A stretch of 64,000 bases of DNA from Lineus longissimus (GCF_910592395.1 NC_088309.1:14014599-14078598); one strand, 5' to 3'; positions 1-9,298 are shown, counted from the first letter of the stretch. The notes: a model not told the origin generated them from the letters alone. Translations and numbers: made by a program.

Positions 1-71
1 ACGACGACGACGACGACGGACGACGGACGCCACGGTATGGGATAAGCTCACCTCTGCTAAGAGGTGAGCTA
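1..71 (+). repeat. 3' end of the AGCTCACC-hairpin repeat
   Basis: An (ACG)n run is followed by a segment ending in an inverted AGCTCACCT / AGGTGAGCT hairpin and an A-run. The same terminal block closes the full copies near 26.9 kb and 34.0 kb, so this is the end of a third copy whose body lies left of the window. It sits inside the putative intron that follows the Helitron exon ending at 153. Confidence 0.85.
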
Positions 72-152
72 AAAATGATACATGTATACACCGATATAAA
101 TTTGAATGATGTTAAGTCATTTTTGTATCTGGAGTTATATATTTTTAGTTAC

Positions 153-1004
153 CTCTTTGTTGGAACTCTATCCGATAATAGAAGTCTACTAATTCACCAA
201 TTGGGTTTGCAGGTGACTTTATCAGGTCATTTAACAGATGATGGGTTCTCTGATCAAACATAGAAGCTGCTGTCACAGGGTTGCTATTGATGACTTTACA
301 GTGTTCTTCCCATGTGAGGTTATCTGGCACTGGTTTTCCTTCCTGTTCTAGAATTGCTTCAGTAATTTCTGTCCATCTCTGATCTGCTGCAGAAAAGCTG
401 TTGAACCACGTTGGTATGCCGCGTTGTGCAACCATAGCAAAGAGATGTTTGGTTTGCTTCTCCCAGTCTGCTGCAGTTCCTCTGACACTTTTCATAAATT
501 TATATCCTTCATTGTTGTTTATGAAATTTCTGATGTTCTGAGCCTCTGTGAGCATACCAGCAGTGTACTGTTGTCCCTTCGAGTTTGTTGGTGATGCTTT
601 CCTAAGCGATATCTTTGCAGATTGAAGTATTTCCCGAAATTCTTTTACATATTGAAGCTAGAATATGTAAGGTGCATTCCTTGCATAGCGACTATCAGTT
701 GAAAACAGGCGACTTCTGACATACTGTGCTGTGTCCTTTTCATTGAAAGTGTTTTTGCCATTTGGAAATAGTGTAGGGAAACACTCTGCCTCTTTGTTGA
801 AGACTGAAGTTGGTGTTGAATTTTCCCCTGGGGCAAAACAGTATATGTCATTTTCATAATGATCTGCTATATGCTGTGCAATATCAATAGGTTCCGTACA
901 GGAGTACATCGGTGCAGAAGTGTTGACAACTTCTTCAGTTACTGTACCGCTGTCTGTCTTCTTCTTTGTAGTGGTTTCATCTTGTTCATGACCAGAGTTG
1001 TTTT
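153..1004 (-). pseudogene. Helitron Rep N-terminal domain exon
   Basis: Read on the minus strand from 1004 to 153, this exon encodes the Helitron_like_N region of a rolling-circle Rep/helicase. Visible family words are FPTLFPNGKNTFNEKD, RNAPYIF, TWFNSFSAADQRW, INSNPVTAASMFDQR and, at the end, EFQQRG. The frame opens after an acceptor (T-rich tract, CAG at 1005-1007) and closes at a donor GTAACT at 152-147, in phase 1, just where family members continue toward the catalytic region. The rest (catalytic tyrosines, PIF1-type helicase) would lie left of the window. A single in-frame TAG at 658-660 interrupts the otherwise open frame, so this copy is probably dead. Family assignment is firm; the splice sites are inferred. 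Confidence 0.85.
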
Positions 1005-1120
1005 CTGAAAAAAATAATAATGGGAGTGGTTTAATTTAAAGGAGTTGAATGATTGGGGAGTTCACATGCTGCAATTGAAAATTGGCTTTTGAAGTTGAAT
1101 ATTTGGGGCAGATAACTCAC
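1005..1120 (-). other. Phase-1 intron of the Helitron gene (copy 2)
   Basis: GT at 1120-1119 and CAG at 1007-1005 bound a 116-bp intron with a T-rich acceptor. It is nearly identical to the intron at 1244-1358, so it arose by duplication of an exon-intron unit. Confidence 0.75.
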
Positions 1121-1243
1121 CACTGTCAGATAGCCTTTCTGTTTCTTCACCTGGACAATCTTCTTCACTGATGTCATCAGTTGCGTCTTTTTTTTTGTTG
1201 CCGTCATCACTTACACAATTTTCTTCATGAACAGAGTTTTCTT
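1121..1243 (-). pseudogene. Helitron gene acidic linker exon (duplicate 2)
   Basis: A 123-bp symmetric phase-1 exon reads as an acidic linker containing ATDDISEEDCPGEETERLS. It repeats the end of the upstream exon at 1359-1517, which reads ATDDISEEDCPGDETERPS. Joined through the flanking GT-AG introns it stays in frame with both neighbours. It lies between the DUF6570-like region and the Rep N-terminal domain, so it is probably a flexible acidic spacer. No fold or catalytic motif is visible. Confidence 0.75.
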
Positions 1244-1358
1244 CTGAAAAAATAATAATGGGAGTGGTTTAATTTAAAGGAGTTGAATGATTGGGGAGTT
1301 GACATGCTGCAATTGAAAATTAGCTTTTGAAGTTGAATATTTGGGGCAGATATCTCAC
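1244..1358 (-). other. Phase-1 intron of the Helitron gene (copy 1)
   Basis: GTGAG at 1358-1354 and CAG at 1246-1244 bound a 115-bp intron. Its sequence is almost the same as the intron at 1005-1120. Confidence 0.75.
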
Positions 1359-1517
1359 CAATGTCAGATATGTTAGAAGGCCTTTCTGTTTCATCACCTG
1401 GACAATCCTCTTCACTGATGTCATCAGTTGCGTGTTCTTTTTCATTGCTGTCATCACTCAGATGATCTTCTTCTGTGTTCTTATCATGTGGACAACTGTT
1501 GTCATCAATATTGATAT
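1359..1517 (-). pseudogene. Helitron gene acidic linker exon (duplicate 1)
   Basis: A 159-bp exon begins after CAG at 1520-1518 and ends before GTGAG at 1358. It reads as an acidic stretch (DINIDDNSCPHDKNTEEDHL at its start, then SDDSNEKE, then ATDDISEEDCPGDETERPS). The first codon is completed by the last base of the upstream exon, giving Asp and preserving frame. Its 3' half is duplicated in the next exon. It has no recognisable domain; the composition suggests a disordered linker. Confidence 0.75.
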
Positions 1518-1632
1518 CTGAAATATAATAAGAATATAAATAGGTATTTATACTTTCTATTGATTTGCTAAAAAATTTAGGATTTGCTAAACAAATTACC
1601 GGTAGGTAGCGAAGAAGAGAAGTGATACATAC
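1518..1632 (-). other. Phase-1 intron of the Helitron gene
   Basis: The donor GTATGT at 1632-1627 follows a TATAAAG codon context, and the acceptor CAG is at 1520-1518 after a T-rich stretch. The length, 115 bp, matches the other two introns. Confidence 0.75.
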
Positions 1633-2314
1633 CTTTATATGTTGGATGGACAGCTTTGAGGTGATTGAGGACATTTTTCAAATTCGTAGGGTTAACTTTC
1701 TGGTAAAGGTGATGTCCCTTGTAAGTTAACTTTCTTTTCAACTTGACGTTGATCAGTCTTGTATCGTCTATTGGTCTTGGAAGGTTTTTGGCTGTTTCTT
1801 GTACATTGTACACAGATCACAGGTCCATGGATCATGTTCTGCTTGGTCTTGTGTAATGAAACAATCTTCATGAAAGGTATGACTGGGCTTATCATCTGTT
1901 CTTCTAGTGTGTTGAGTTCTTTTAAACCTGGAGGCATTGGCTCTGATAACAGGCAGTTATTGTATGCCATTGGTGGGGTATTGCCTTTTAGCAAGTGTCT
2001 GTTACAGGGGTTGCATACATATTGGATACCTTCAGCCGATGGATTGTTGTATTCTTCAGCTTTTTCCTTATTCTTCTTGTACTTGTCAATTTTGAATGGG
2101 ATGACCTGTTTTTTAAATCGGAAACATTTGCAAACCACACAAGCAAAAACAGGTTTTTCTGTGCACAGTGTTTTGAAATTATCCACTGCATATTGTAGTC
2201 TTCGCATGTTTTCCTTATGTTTTTGCTTTTTCAGTTTTGCTGAGGCTTGTTGCTTTTCTTGTCGTTGAAGGTTCTTTGCATAGTACTCTTTGTCTTGGTT
2301 TACTCTCTTACTTC
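1633..2314 (-). pseudogene. Helitron DUF6570-like zinc region
   Basis: This part of a single long minus-strand exon (4172 to 1633) encodes the region that precedes Helitron_like_N in many animal Helitrons. It shows CVVCKCF, YVCNPCNRHLLKGNTPPMA (paired Cys, putative zinc ligands), LNTLEEQMISPVIPFMKI, then, after a frame change, RLINVKLKRKLTYKGHHLYQ and LNHLKAVHPTYK. The change of frame lies between about 1795 and 1830 and is best explained by a one-base indel. The end of the exon splices in phase 1 into the acidic exon at 1517. The family assignment rests on the conserved Cys spacing and the KLKRKL.YKGH word. Confidence 0.8.
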
Positions 2315-3384
2315 TAACTTCAGGCTGTGATCTTTGCCGTGATTCTCTTTCCTTTCTTGCCTTTTTCACTTCAGGCTGAGATCTCTGTCGTGATTCTCTT
2401 TCCTTTCTTGCCTTTTTCACTTCGGGCTGTGATGTTTGCCGTGATTCTCTTTCCTTTCTTGCCTTTTTCACTTCAGGCTGAGATGTCTGTCTGGTTCTTT
2501 GATGCTTTCTTGCTTCTCTGACTTCAGGCTGTGATCTTTGCCGTGATTCTCTTTCCTTTCTTGCCTTTTTCACTTCAGGCTGAGATCTCTGTCGTGATTC
2601 TCTTTCCTTTCTTGCCTTTTTCACTTTGGGCTGTGATGTTTGCCGTGATTCTCTTTCCTTTCTTGCCTTTTTCACTTCAGGCTGAGATTTCTGTCTGGTT
2701 CTTTGATGCTTTCTTGCTTCTCTGACTTCAGGCTGTGATCTTTGCCGTGATTCTCTTTCCTTTCTTGCCTTTTTCACTTTGGGCTGTGATGTTTGCCGTG
2801 ATTTTCTTTCCTTTCTTGCCTTTTTCACTTCAGGCTGAGATGTCTGTCTGGTTCTTTGATGCTTTCTTGCTTCTCTGACTTCAGGCTGTGATCTTTGCCA
2901 TGATTCTCTTTCCTTTCTTGCCTTTTTCACTTCGGGCTGTGATCTTTGCCGTGATTCTCTTTCCTTGCTTGCCTTTTTCACTTCAGGCTGAGATGTCTGT
3001 CTGGTTCTTTGATGCTTTCTTGCTTCTCTGACTTCAGGCTGTGATCTTTGCCGTGATTCTCTTTCCTTTCTTGCCTTTTTCACTTCGGGCTGTGATCTTT
3101 GCCGTGATTCTCTTTCCTTGCTTGCCTTTTTCACTTCAGGCTGAGATGTCTGTCTGGTTCTTTGATGCTTTCTTGCTTCTCTGACTTCAGGCTGTGATCT
3201 TTGCCGTGATTCTCTTTCCTTTCTTGCCTTTTTCACTTCGGGCTGAGATGTCTGTCTGGTTCTTAGATGCTTTCTTGCTTCTCTGACTTCGGGCTGTGAT
3301 CTTTGTCGTGATTCTCTTTGCTTTCTTGCCATTTTCACTTGTGGCTGTTATCTTTGTTGTGATTCTCCTTCTTTCCGTGCCTGT
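2315..3384 (-). repeat. 51-bp coding minisatellite, basic 17-aa repeats
   Basis: About 21 direct repeats of 51 bp, 20 of them intact in frame, encode 17-residue units of two alternating types: ARKERESRQRSQPEVKK and ARKHQRTRQTSQPEVRE. The block lies inside the Helitron exon between the ULP-like domain and the DUF6570-like region. It is highly basic with regular QRSQPEV spacing, so DNA or RNA binding or a nuclear-localisation role is possible but unproven. The first unit carries TAA at 3348-3350 where later units have TCA, a nonsense change. Unit order shows higher-order blocks of two and three units, which points to recent unequal exchange. Confidence 0.9.
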
Positions 3385-4172
3385 TTTTTTTCAACTAGTT
3401 TTCTCTTGACCACAGCAGCTGTTGGTTTGGTGGATGCTGTAGTGTTTCCCATTTGAAATGAAAAGTAACGTGACAGGTGGACACTGGTGGCTTTGGCAAT
3501 TGTTGGAAACAGTGATAATGACTCCGATGTTAAGCAGTGGTACAAATGTTTTCTTAATTCACTTTGCTGAAGAATGAAATCCTGAGGGTCATGACCTTGA
3601 AGCAGAAGTAGAACATTTGCAGCAGCAAAAGCCCCACAATCTGTTGTTACACCTTGCAATTGTGACACTTTATATGTTATGGAATTGCAAAGTAGTGTAT
3701 CAGATAGTGTCTGTAAAACAAACTGCAGTCGTTCATATAACAGTTTTAATTGTGGCAGAACTTGTTGAACATGTTGTTTATTTGGTAGAGAGTCATATAT
3801 ATATATCTTGTTATCTTTTTGCTGAGAAACAAGATAATGTCCATTGGTATGGTGAATCTGTACTGCAGGGGTATGTGGAGGAATCACCAAGTTCTTTAAA
3901 TTGGGAACAGGAGATTGTACTACTTGGCATAGGACTGATGGCGGAATGAGTCCTGCTAGAACTGAAAATTTGTCTAAAGCCTGTACTGAAATTTCACCAC
4001 TGAGGACGTCCTTGCACTGAAGTCCGTAAAAAGCATATTCATGAATAATGTTTTACCGTTGCTCATTTTCGTCTGAGTTGTGACCATGCTGACTCTTCTC
4101 TGATGTAATCACTTTCTCTTCCTCATCTGCATGTATTTCTGAATTGGAAGGAATTGAACTGCAGGCAATTTC
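3385..4172 (-). pseudogene. ULP1-like (C48) cysteine protease domain of the Helitron gene
   Basis: Upstream part of the long exon. It reads YGLQCKDVLSGEISVQALDK, then IHHTNGHYLVSQQ, IYIYDSLPN and QLQGVTTDCGAFAAANVLL. The His, Asp, Gln and Cys of these four words match the catalytic layout of Ulp1/SENP-type proteases (His-Asp-Gln-Cys). The exon starts after an acceptor CAG at 4175-4173 and its first part is acidic (EIHADEEEKVI). An in-frame TAA at 4053-4055 separates the acidic start from the protease core, and TAA at 3348-3350 separates the core from the repeats. ULP or OTU proteases are known as accessory domains of some animal Helitrons. The substrate is unknown. Confidence 0.75.
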
Positions 4173-4360
4173 CTGGAAGAGAATAGAAGCTTGAGTATTT
4201 TGTTGAACAGAGTGTAGGAGTTGAATATTTTTATTGTCATTTTCTGTAGTTGTTTTGCATGTTTCACAGGAAATTGTTTGAATGGTATTGGTAATTTTGG
4301 TCTTTCTAAGTTGATGTTCTGTTAATTTTGATTTTTATGACTTTTTCTTGTGTGAGGCAT
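4173..4360 (-). pseudogene. 5' exon-intron segment of Helitron gene, copy C
   Basis: ATG at 4360 opens MPHTRKSHKNQN, then a stop; the same words as copy B are recognisable but shifted by an indel. It is followed by an intron-like segment ending in a pyrimidine tract and CAG at 4175-4173, which leads into the long ULP exon. It is one of three paralogous 5' segments (others at 4423-4769 and 9322-10279). Confidence 0.55.
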
Positions 4361-4422
4361 CCTCAATGATTACTTATTAGTCCCCTTTCCAATTAACTTT
4401 TTCAATATAATTTTTTCCTTAC

Positions 4423-4769
4423 AGGCATATATGGTGTGTCCTGTGACTTGCATTTTGTGGTTGAAGTTGATTTCACTTCTTGCTTGGCTGTCTTTGCAAC
4501 AGCCTTCGATGGAGTGTCCTGTGACTTGTGTTTGGTGGAGGGAGTTTTCTGGAACAGAATAGAAGCTTGAGTATTTTATCATGTTATAAAAATGTTCAAC
4601 ATAATTGTTTTGCTGTTGGTGTTATTTATGAAAGTGGTGAAAATATTTGTAAAAAAGCACTTTGCTGTTTAAAGATAAACTGCAGTATACTTACCAATTT
4701 TTTATTTGTCTTTCTAAATCGATCTTGTATCAATTTTCTTTTGTAAGACTTTTTCTTTGTGTGAGGCAT
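4423..4769 (-). pseudogene. 5' exons of Helitron gene, copy B
   Basis: Exon 4769-4695 encodes MPHTKKKSYKRKLIQDRF and ends before GTAAGT. A 146-bp intron follows, ending in a T-rich tract and CAG at 4551-4549. Exon 4548-4423 encodes the basic Ser/Thr/Lys-rich words KTPSTKHKSQDTPSKAV and TTKCKSQDTP, ending before GTAAGG. Both exons are phase 0. The second exon resembles the N-terminal segment at 9322-10279. The peptide is low-complexity and basic, and the function is unknown. It is likely the N-terminus, or a duplicated N-terminus, of the Helitron protein. Confidence 0.6.
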
Positions 4770-4799
4770 CTTTAATGATTACTGAAAAGAAAAACTTAT

Positions 4800-6097
4800 T
4801 AGTCCCCTTTTGAATTATTTTTTTTATTGATTGAAGCTAGCGATACAAATAAAACATGATATTCAAAGTAGATTGTTCTTGAAAACTTTTGCTATAATTG
4901 ATACTGGTCAAGAAAGCTTGAAGGAGAACCCTTCTAATATGAAAACAACTGAGTATCTCAGCACAAATAAGTTCCATTCAGTTTAATTTGTGCCATTTAC
5001 TTGCACTGATAAACTGGGTATTTTTCCTTGAATAATTCAAGAAAAATCTACTTTTTTAGAATGCGTTACATATTCACAGGAATAACACGAGTGTTAATTC
5101 TAATTCTAAATAAATTGCAGAAATACTGAAACCCTGAAAATATTTGCAGATGGTTATTTTCACAGATTGGCGAAAAATCAATGAAAGACTTATATTTTGC
5201 GCTGATAAATTTTGTTGACAAGATCTTCCTATTCAGTTACCACCAATGAAAGATTACATTTTGCGCTTTTTAATTTGCAGAATGTTGCCACCCGCAAAAT
5301 CAGCGAAATTAAACAGTCCGCGAAAATTTCCAGGGTTACAGTATGTAAAATGAAACAAAATAACACATACTGGATATTTTCCCTTTAATATACACTGGGT
5401 TCTGAATTGTATTGGTCAATTACAAACGAAACGTGATACTCGACGTATTTCTTTCAATAAATCAAGAAAAATCAACTTTTGTGGGATGCGTTACATCTTC
5501 ACTGGAATGACACCGGTTTTATCCTAAATAAATTGCAGAAATATGTAAAATGAAACAAAATAACACATATTGGATTTTTTCCCTTAATATACACTGGGTT
5601 CTGAATTGTTACAAACGAAACGTGATACTCGACGTATTTTTTTCAATAAATCAAGAAAAATCAACTTTTGTGGGATGCGTTACATCTTCACAGGAATTAC
5701 ACAGGTTTTATTCTAAATAAATTGTAAAATAGCTAAAATGAAAAAAGACCACATACTGGATATTGTCTCTTCAATATACACTGGTTTTGAATTGTATTGA
5801 TCAATTAGAAATGAAGCATGATAGTCAAAACTCAGATTAAAACCTTTCTTATATGAAAACAACTGAATATCTCAGCACAAATAAGGAAGTTTCATGCTGT
5901 TAAATCAGAGCGCTTTACTACTGGGGCTCATACATTGGGTATTTTCTCTGAATAAATGAAGAAAAATCTACTTAAGAGGAATGTATTACACATTCACAGG
6001 AATTAAATAAACTGCCAAAATATGTAAAATGAAAAAGAATCACATATACTGGACATTGACCCTTACAGTGGGTCTGGAGTCTTATTGCTCAATACAC
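4800..6097. repeat. Degenerate tandem repeats of about 190-200 bp in a putative intron
   Basis: Units sharing a TGTAAAATGAAA... / ACACTGGGTTCTGAATTG / AATCAAGAAAAATCAACTTT order start near 5342, 5543 and 5726, with diverged units at about 4850-5125 and 5860-6097. No coding potential is seen. The stretch lies between the duplicated 5' exons of the Helitron gene and the foldback insertion. Confidence 0.75.
5126..5341. mobile_element. 216-bp MITE with TA target duplication (Tc1/mariner-like)
   Basis: Ends are imperfect inverted repeats (CTGAAACCCTGAAAATATTT and the complement of GAAAATTTCCAGGGTTACAG), flanked by TA at 5124-5125 and 5342-5343. The neighbouring repeat unit near 5537-5550 shows the uninterrupted sequence with a single TA, which confirms the insertion. 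Confidence 0.85.
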
Positions 6098-6106
6098 TTC
6101 AATATC

Positions 6107-6439
6107 GGGTCTGTGAAGTTAGCTCCCAGTTCCCAGTTCCCAGTTCCCAGTTCCCAGTTCGTTATTCGTACCCATTTTGAAACATGGTGTGTTTGGGTAC
6201 GAAATGGGCTAAGCATTTCCCAGTTCCCAATTCAAATTTCTTTCAAATATTAACCCTCCACAGTCCGATAACTCAACTTGGTGGTTTTAACCCTTTCCTA
6301 CCAAGCTCTCGATTCAACTATCAGTGACTTTAACCCTTTTTTACTCCATTTCCCGGTTCAAAACACCAGCTCCTTATTCGTCTTAACTCGTTTTAACCCT
6401 TTATAACTCCATTTCCCGATTCATTTACAGTCACTTTAA
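6107..6439 (+). repeat. Left foldback arm, outer part
   Basis: This segment pairs with the complement of about 8965-9298. It starts with five CAGTTCC units (about 6123-6160). After the TTAA insertion the arm resumes at 7622 and runs to about 8064. Confidence 0.85.
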
Positions 6440-7621
6440 AGGTCATATATCAAGGTTTTTTGCCATTTTCTGCTGTAAGACGATTTCAAAAGTGTACCTA
6501 ACACTTTATACAATACAGAAAACCAAATGCAATTAGCTCCATCCATTTTGAAGATATAGCCAATTATGTGTTTGACAACTTGATTACCTGATCAGGCTGG
6601 CAACTGGCTTGTTAGAGCCAGGCGGCGGGTTCAGCAAAAGTTGTGATGTAGATCAGGTCATCTGTACATGTCATGCAATCATAAAAGCAGGAGGGCCTTA
6701 ATTAATTATGCACACCTGGAAGTAATGTGTTTCATTCACTATGGTGTATTGTGTGAAGATGATGATGATCATTTTGATGTGGGGATTGATGCTGCATTCC
6801 CTGAGGCTTCCACAGAAGTTGAACCAGACAGACGGCAACCTGCAGTTGTTGAAAAGGTGATATTTATTTTCATCTTTTCATCTACCATGTCTGTAGACTG
6901 GTTTATCTGTTAAAAGTTTATAATAGAATCCATGAAACAAAAATCAGGCTTATTGAATGTTTCATTGTTTTGTGTGGTAAAGAAACCATATACAAATATG
7001 GCCTACATCAGTACAGTGTTTCAGGAGTTATGGATTGCATTGTTGATACACCTAAAGAAACCATGAAACAATGCCAGACATTGAAACCCTGTAACAATAT
7101 TGTTCAGGAATATTTATTTAGCATGGCTTTATCAACTAAAAATCAAATAAACATTATTTTTAAAAATATGTGAATTGTGATGTGATGTATTCTGATTTTG
7201 AATCTTATATCTTGTTTTGAAACTGTCGCTTTAGGAAATGCTAACCACGGGAACACAATGCCCGATTGTAATCAAGTTTATCAATGGCTCGAACATGTAT
7301 GGCTCAACGTTTAAATATCCTTCTGTATCGACCAAAACATCCTCAAATTCACCGCTCTCACTCTCTGAACTGTATGCGGAAGCCATCTTGCTTTGTTCTG
7401 ACTGACCTGACCTACGTCATCAAAAAATCCCTAGCGGCCACATGTGGAACTAATCTAAAGTTGTGTGTGGTGGGAAATTCAAATAGTTTCAAATTGAAAA
7501 TTGAAATAACTAAATAATGACTTTATTATTAGAATTTTTTTAATGTCTGGGATCTTGTTTTTTTAACCCTCAACATATTTCATGAGTATCAAGCATGTTT
7601 TCAAACCTTGATATATGACCT
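6440..7621. mobile_element. 1182-bp TTAA-flanked DNA transposon (Kolobok- or piggyBac-like)
   Basis: TIRs AGGTCATATATCAAGGTTT (6440) and its complement (ending 7621) are flanked by TTAA at 6436-6439 and 7622-7625. It interrupts the left arm of the foldback, so it is younger. No transposase frame is seen. Purine-rich AGG tips with TTAA are more Kolobok-like than piggyBac-like, but this is only a weak guide. Confidence 0.85.
7231..7386 (-). CDS. Short acidic ORF inside the TTAA element, possible captured exon
   Basis: ATG at 7386 in a good context (AAGATGG) opens a 51-codon frame beginning MASAYSSESESGEFEDV and containing VEPYMFEPL before TAA at 7233-7231. The Ser/Glu-rich start followed by PYMFEP resembles the N-terminus of a class of transposon-associated, P2X7-like zinc proteins in invertebrates. 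That comparison is from memory and weak. It may be an exon fragment captured by the non-autonomous element. Confidence 0.35.
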   Translation of the reverse strand: MASAYSSESESGEFEDVLVDTEGYLNVEPYMFEPLINLITIGHCVPVVSIS

Positions 7622-8064
7622 TTAACCCTTTCTGACTCCATTTCATTCATTTGCAAGTCTCTTTAACCCTTTCTGACTCCATTTCCCAGTTCAAAGTGCC
7701 GTGGATCGAGTTTGTTTACAATATGCAGCGCCATCTTGGAAAAGCCGTGACGTCACCGCGGTATCGTCCTTGATTTGCAAGTCACTTTAACCATGGAGGT
7801 ATTATTAATAATACATCCATGCTTTAACCCTTTTTTACTCCATTTCCCGGTTCAAAATGCCAGCTCCTTATTCGTCTTAGCTCATTTTAACCCTATATAA
7901 CTCCATTTCCCTATTCAAATACTGGCTCCCGATTCAGCTACAAGTCACTTTAACCCTTTCTGACTCCATTTCATTCATTTGCAAGTCTCTTTAACCCTTT
8001 CTGACTTCATTTCCCAGTTCAAAATGCCAGTTCCTTATTCGTCTTAACTCATTTTAACCCTGCT
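7622..8064 (+). repeat. Left foldback arm, inner part
   Basis: The arm continues after the TTAA insertion with repeated TTTAACCCTTTCTGACTCCA modules. A CRE palindrome TGACGTCA and a YY1-like CAAGATGGCGC-type word lie near 7729-7755 and recur inverted near 8990-9020 in the right arm. Confidence 0.85.
7792..7822. repeat. 31-bp palindromic mini-insertion with TTTAAC duplication
   Basis: A near-perfect palindrome of 31 bp (CATGGAGGTATT... to ...CATCCATGC) is flanked by TTTAAC at 7786-7791 and 7823-7828. The opposite arm (around 8950-8965, inverted) carries the same surroundings without it and with a single TTTAAC, so this is a genuine insertion. A near-identical palindrome is at 19843-19866. Confidence 0.85.
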
Positions 8065-8462
8065 CAGCTAAGTCTGTAGTTTCTCGTACAATCAGGGGAT
8101 AGGCGGATGACCACAGTTGCTATATTTACTATGGCCACTACGAAGGTGGCACTATTTTGAGACGGGTATCCCTGGTTTATCTTGTATTATTGTGTACTAG
8201 CTGTCGCCGCCAGCTAATTATGTATGTAACCATGCTTGTTTATACCACTTGCAGCTTGCCGCTAAGCTCCTCCCTCTTGCAGTCAATGAGACGACTTAAT
8301 TACCATTCCTGATTTTAATCCCTTTCTCTGAACCAATCAGAGTTATTGCATTCATCCTGTACGTATTTGTAACCCGTATATGATATGTTTGTGGATAATA
8401 AAAGCAGATTCAATTTAGTCTTAGAATAATCAAGTTGTTTAAAGAGTTGTTTCTCACGAACC
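8065..8462. other. Unique core of the foldback element
   Basis: Single-copy sequence lies between the two arms. It has no ORF over 60 codons. An AATAAAAG word near 8397 is the only regulatory-looking motif. An LTR origin was considered and not supported. Confidence 0.5.
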
Positions 8463-8549
8463 TGTTGTACAAATTGTTGTACAAATTGTTGTACAAATTG
8501 TTGTACAAATTGTTGTACAAATTGTTGTACAAATTGTTGTACAAATTCA
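8463..8549. repeat. 12-bp minisatellite (GTTGTACAAATT)n
   Basis: About seven perfect tandem copies of GTTGTACAAATT. Each unit contains the palindrome TTGTACAA. It sits at the junction of the core and the right arm of the foldback element. Confidence 0.95.
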
Positions 8550-9298
8550 TTCTGAATCGGGAGCCAGCATTTGAATAGGGAAATGGACTTATAGAGGGTT
8601 AAAATGAGTTAAGACAAATAAGGAACTGGCATTTTGAACTGGGAAATGGAGTCAGAAAGGGATAAAGAGACTTGCAAATGAATGAAATGGAGTCAGAAAG
8701 GGTTAAAGAGACTTGTAGCTGAATCGGGAGCCAGCATTTGAATAGGGAAATGGACTTATAGAGGGTTAAAATGAGTTAAGACGAATAAGGAACTGGCATT
8801 TTGAACTGGGAAATGGAGTCAGAAAGGGTTAAAGTGACTAATAGCTGAATTGGGAGCCAGTATTTGAATAGGGAAATGGAGTTATATAGGGTTAAAATGA
8901 GCTAAGACGAATAAGGAGCTGGCATTTTGAACCGGGAAATGGAGTAAAAAAGGGTTAAAGTGACTTGCAAATCAAGGACGATACCGCGGTGACGTCACGG
9001 CTTTTCCAAGATGGCGCTGCATATTGTAAACAAACTCGATCCACGGCACTTTGAACTGGGAAATGGAGTCAGAAAGGGTTAAAGTCACTGATAGTTGAAT
9101 CGAGAGCTTGGTAGGAAAGGGTTAAAACCACCAAGTTGAGTTATCGGACTGTGGAGGGTTAATATTTGAAAGAAATTTGAATTGGGAACTGGGAAATGCT
9201 TAGCCCATTTCGAACCCAAACACACCATGTTTCAAAATGGGTACGAATAACGAACTGGGAACTGGGAACTGGGAACTGGGAGCTAACTTCACAGACCC
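8550..9298 (-). repeat. Right foldback arm
   Basis: The inverted counterpart of 6107-6439 plus 7622-8064, with a different number of internal modules. It ends with four or so CAGTTCC units (inverted) and the terminal complement of GGGTCTGTGAAG. Confidence 0.85.

Larger units (their letters stand above)
6107..9298. mobile_element. 3.2-kb foldback/Mutator-like element with 9-bp target duplication
   Basis: The outermost bases GGGTCTGTGAAGTTAGCTCC at 6107 recur inverted at 9298. The 9-bp sequence TTCAATATC is present at 6098-6106 and again at 9299-9307. The arms are long and built of tandem units: a CAGTTCC 7-bp run next to the tips, then repeats of a TTTAACCC...CCATTTCCC module of roughly 70-170 bp. 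No transposase is visible, so it is non-autonomous. Long repetitive arms and a 9-bp duplication match foldback (FB) and Mutator-like elements. Sea-urchin TU elements have a similar architecture. Confidence 0.85.

Noticed and set aside
2327-2725. Plus-strand frames with repeating FPFLPFSLQAE words, like a membrane protein
   Set aside because: They are the complement of the 51-bp coding repeats, whose minus frame carries the Helitron protein.
8075-8471. Solo LTR in the foldback core (TGT...ACA ends, AATAAAAG word)
   Set aside because: No matching flanking duplication and no second copy in the window; the ends are arbitrary.
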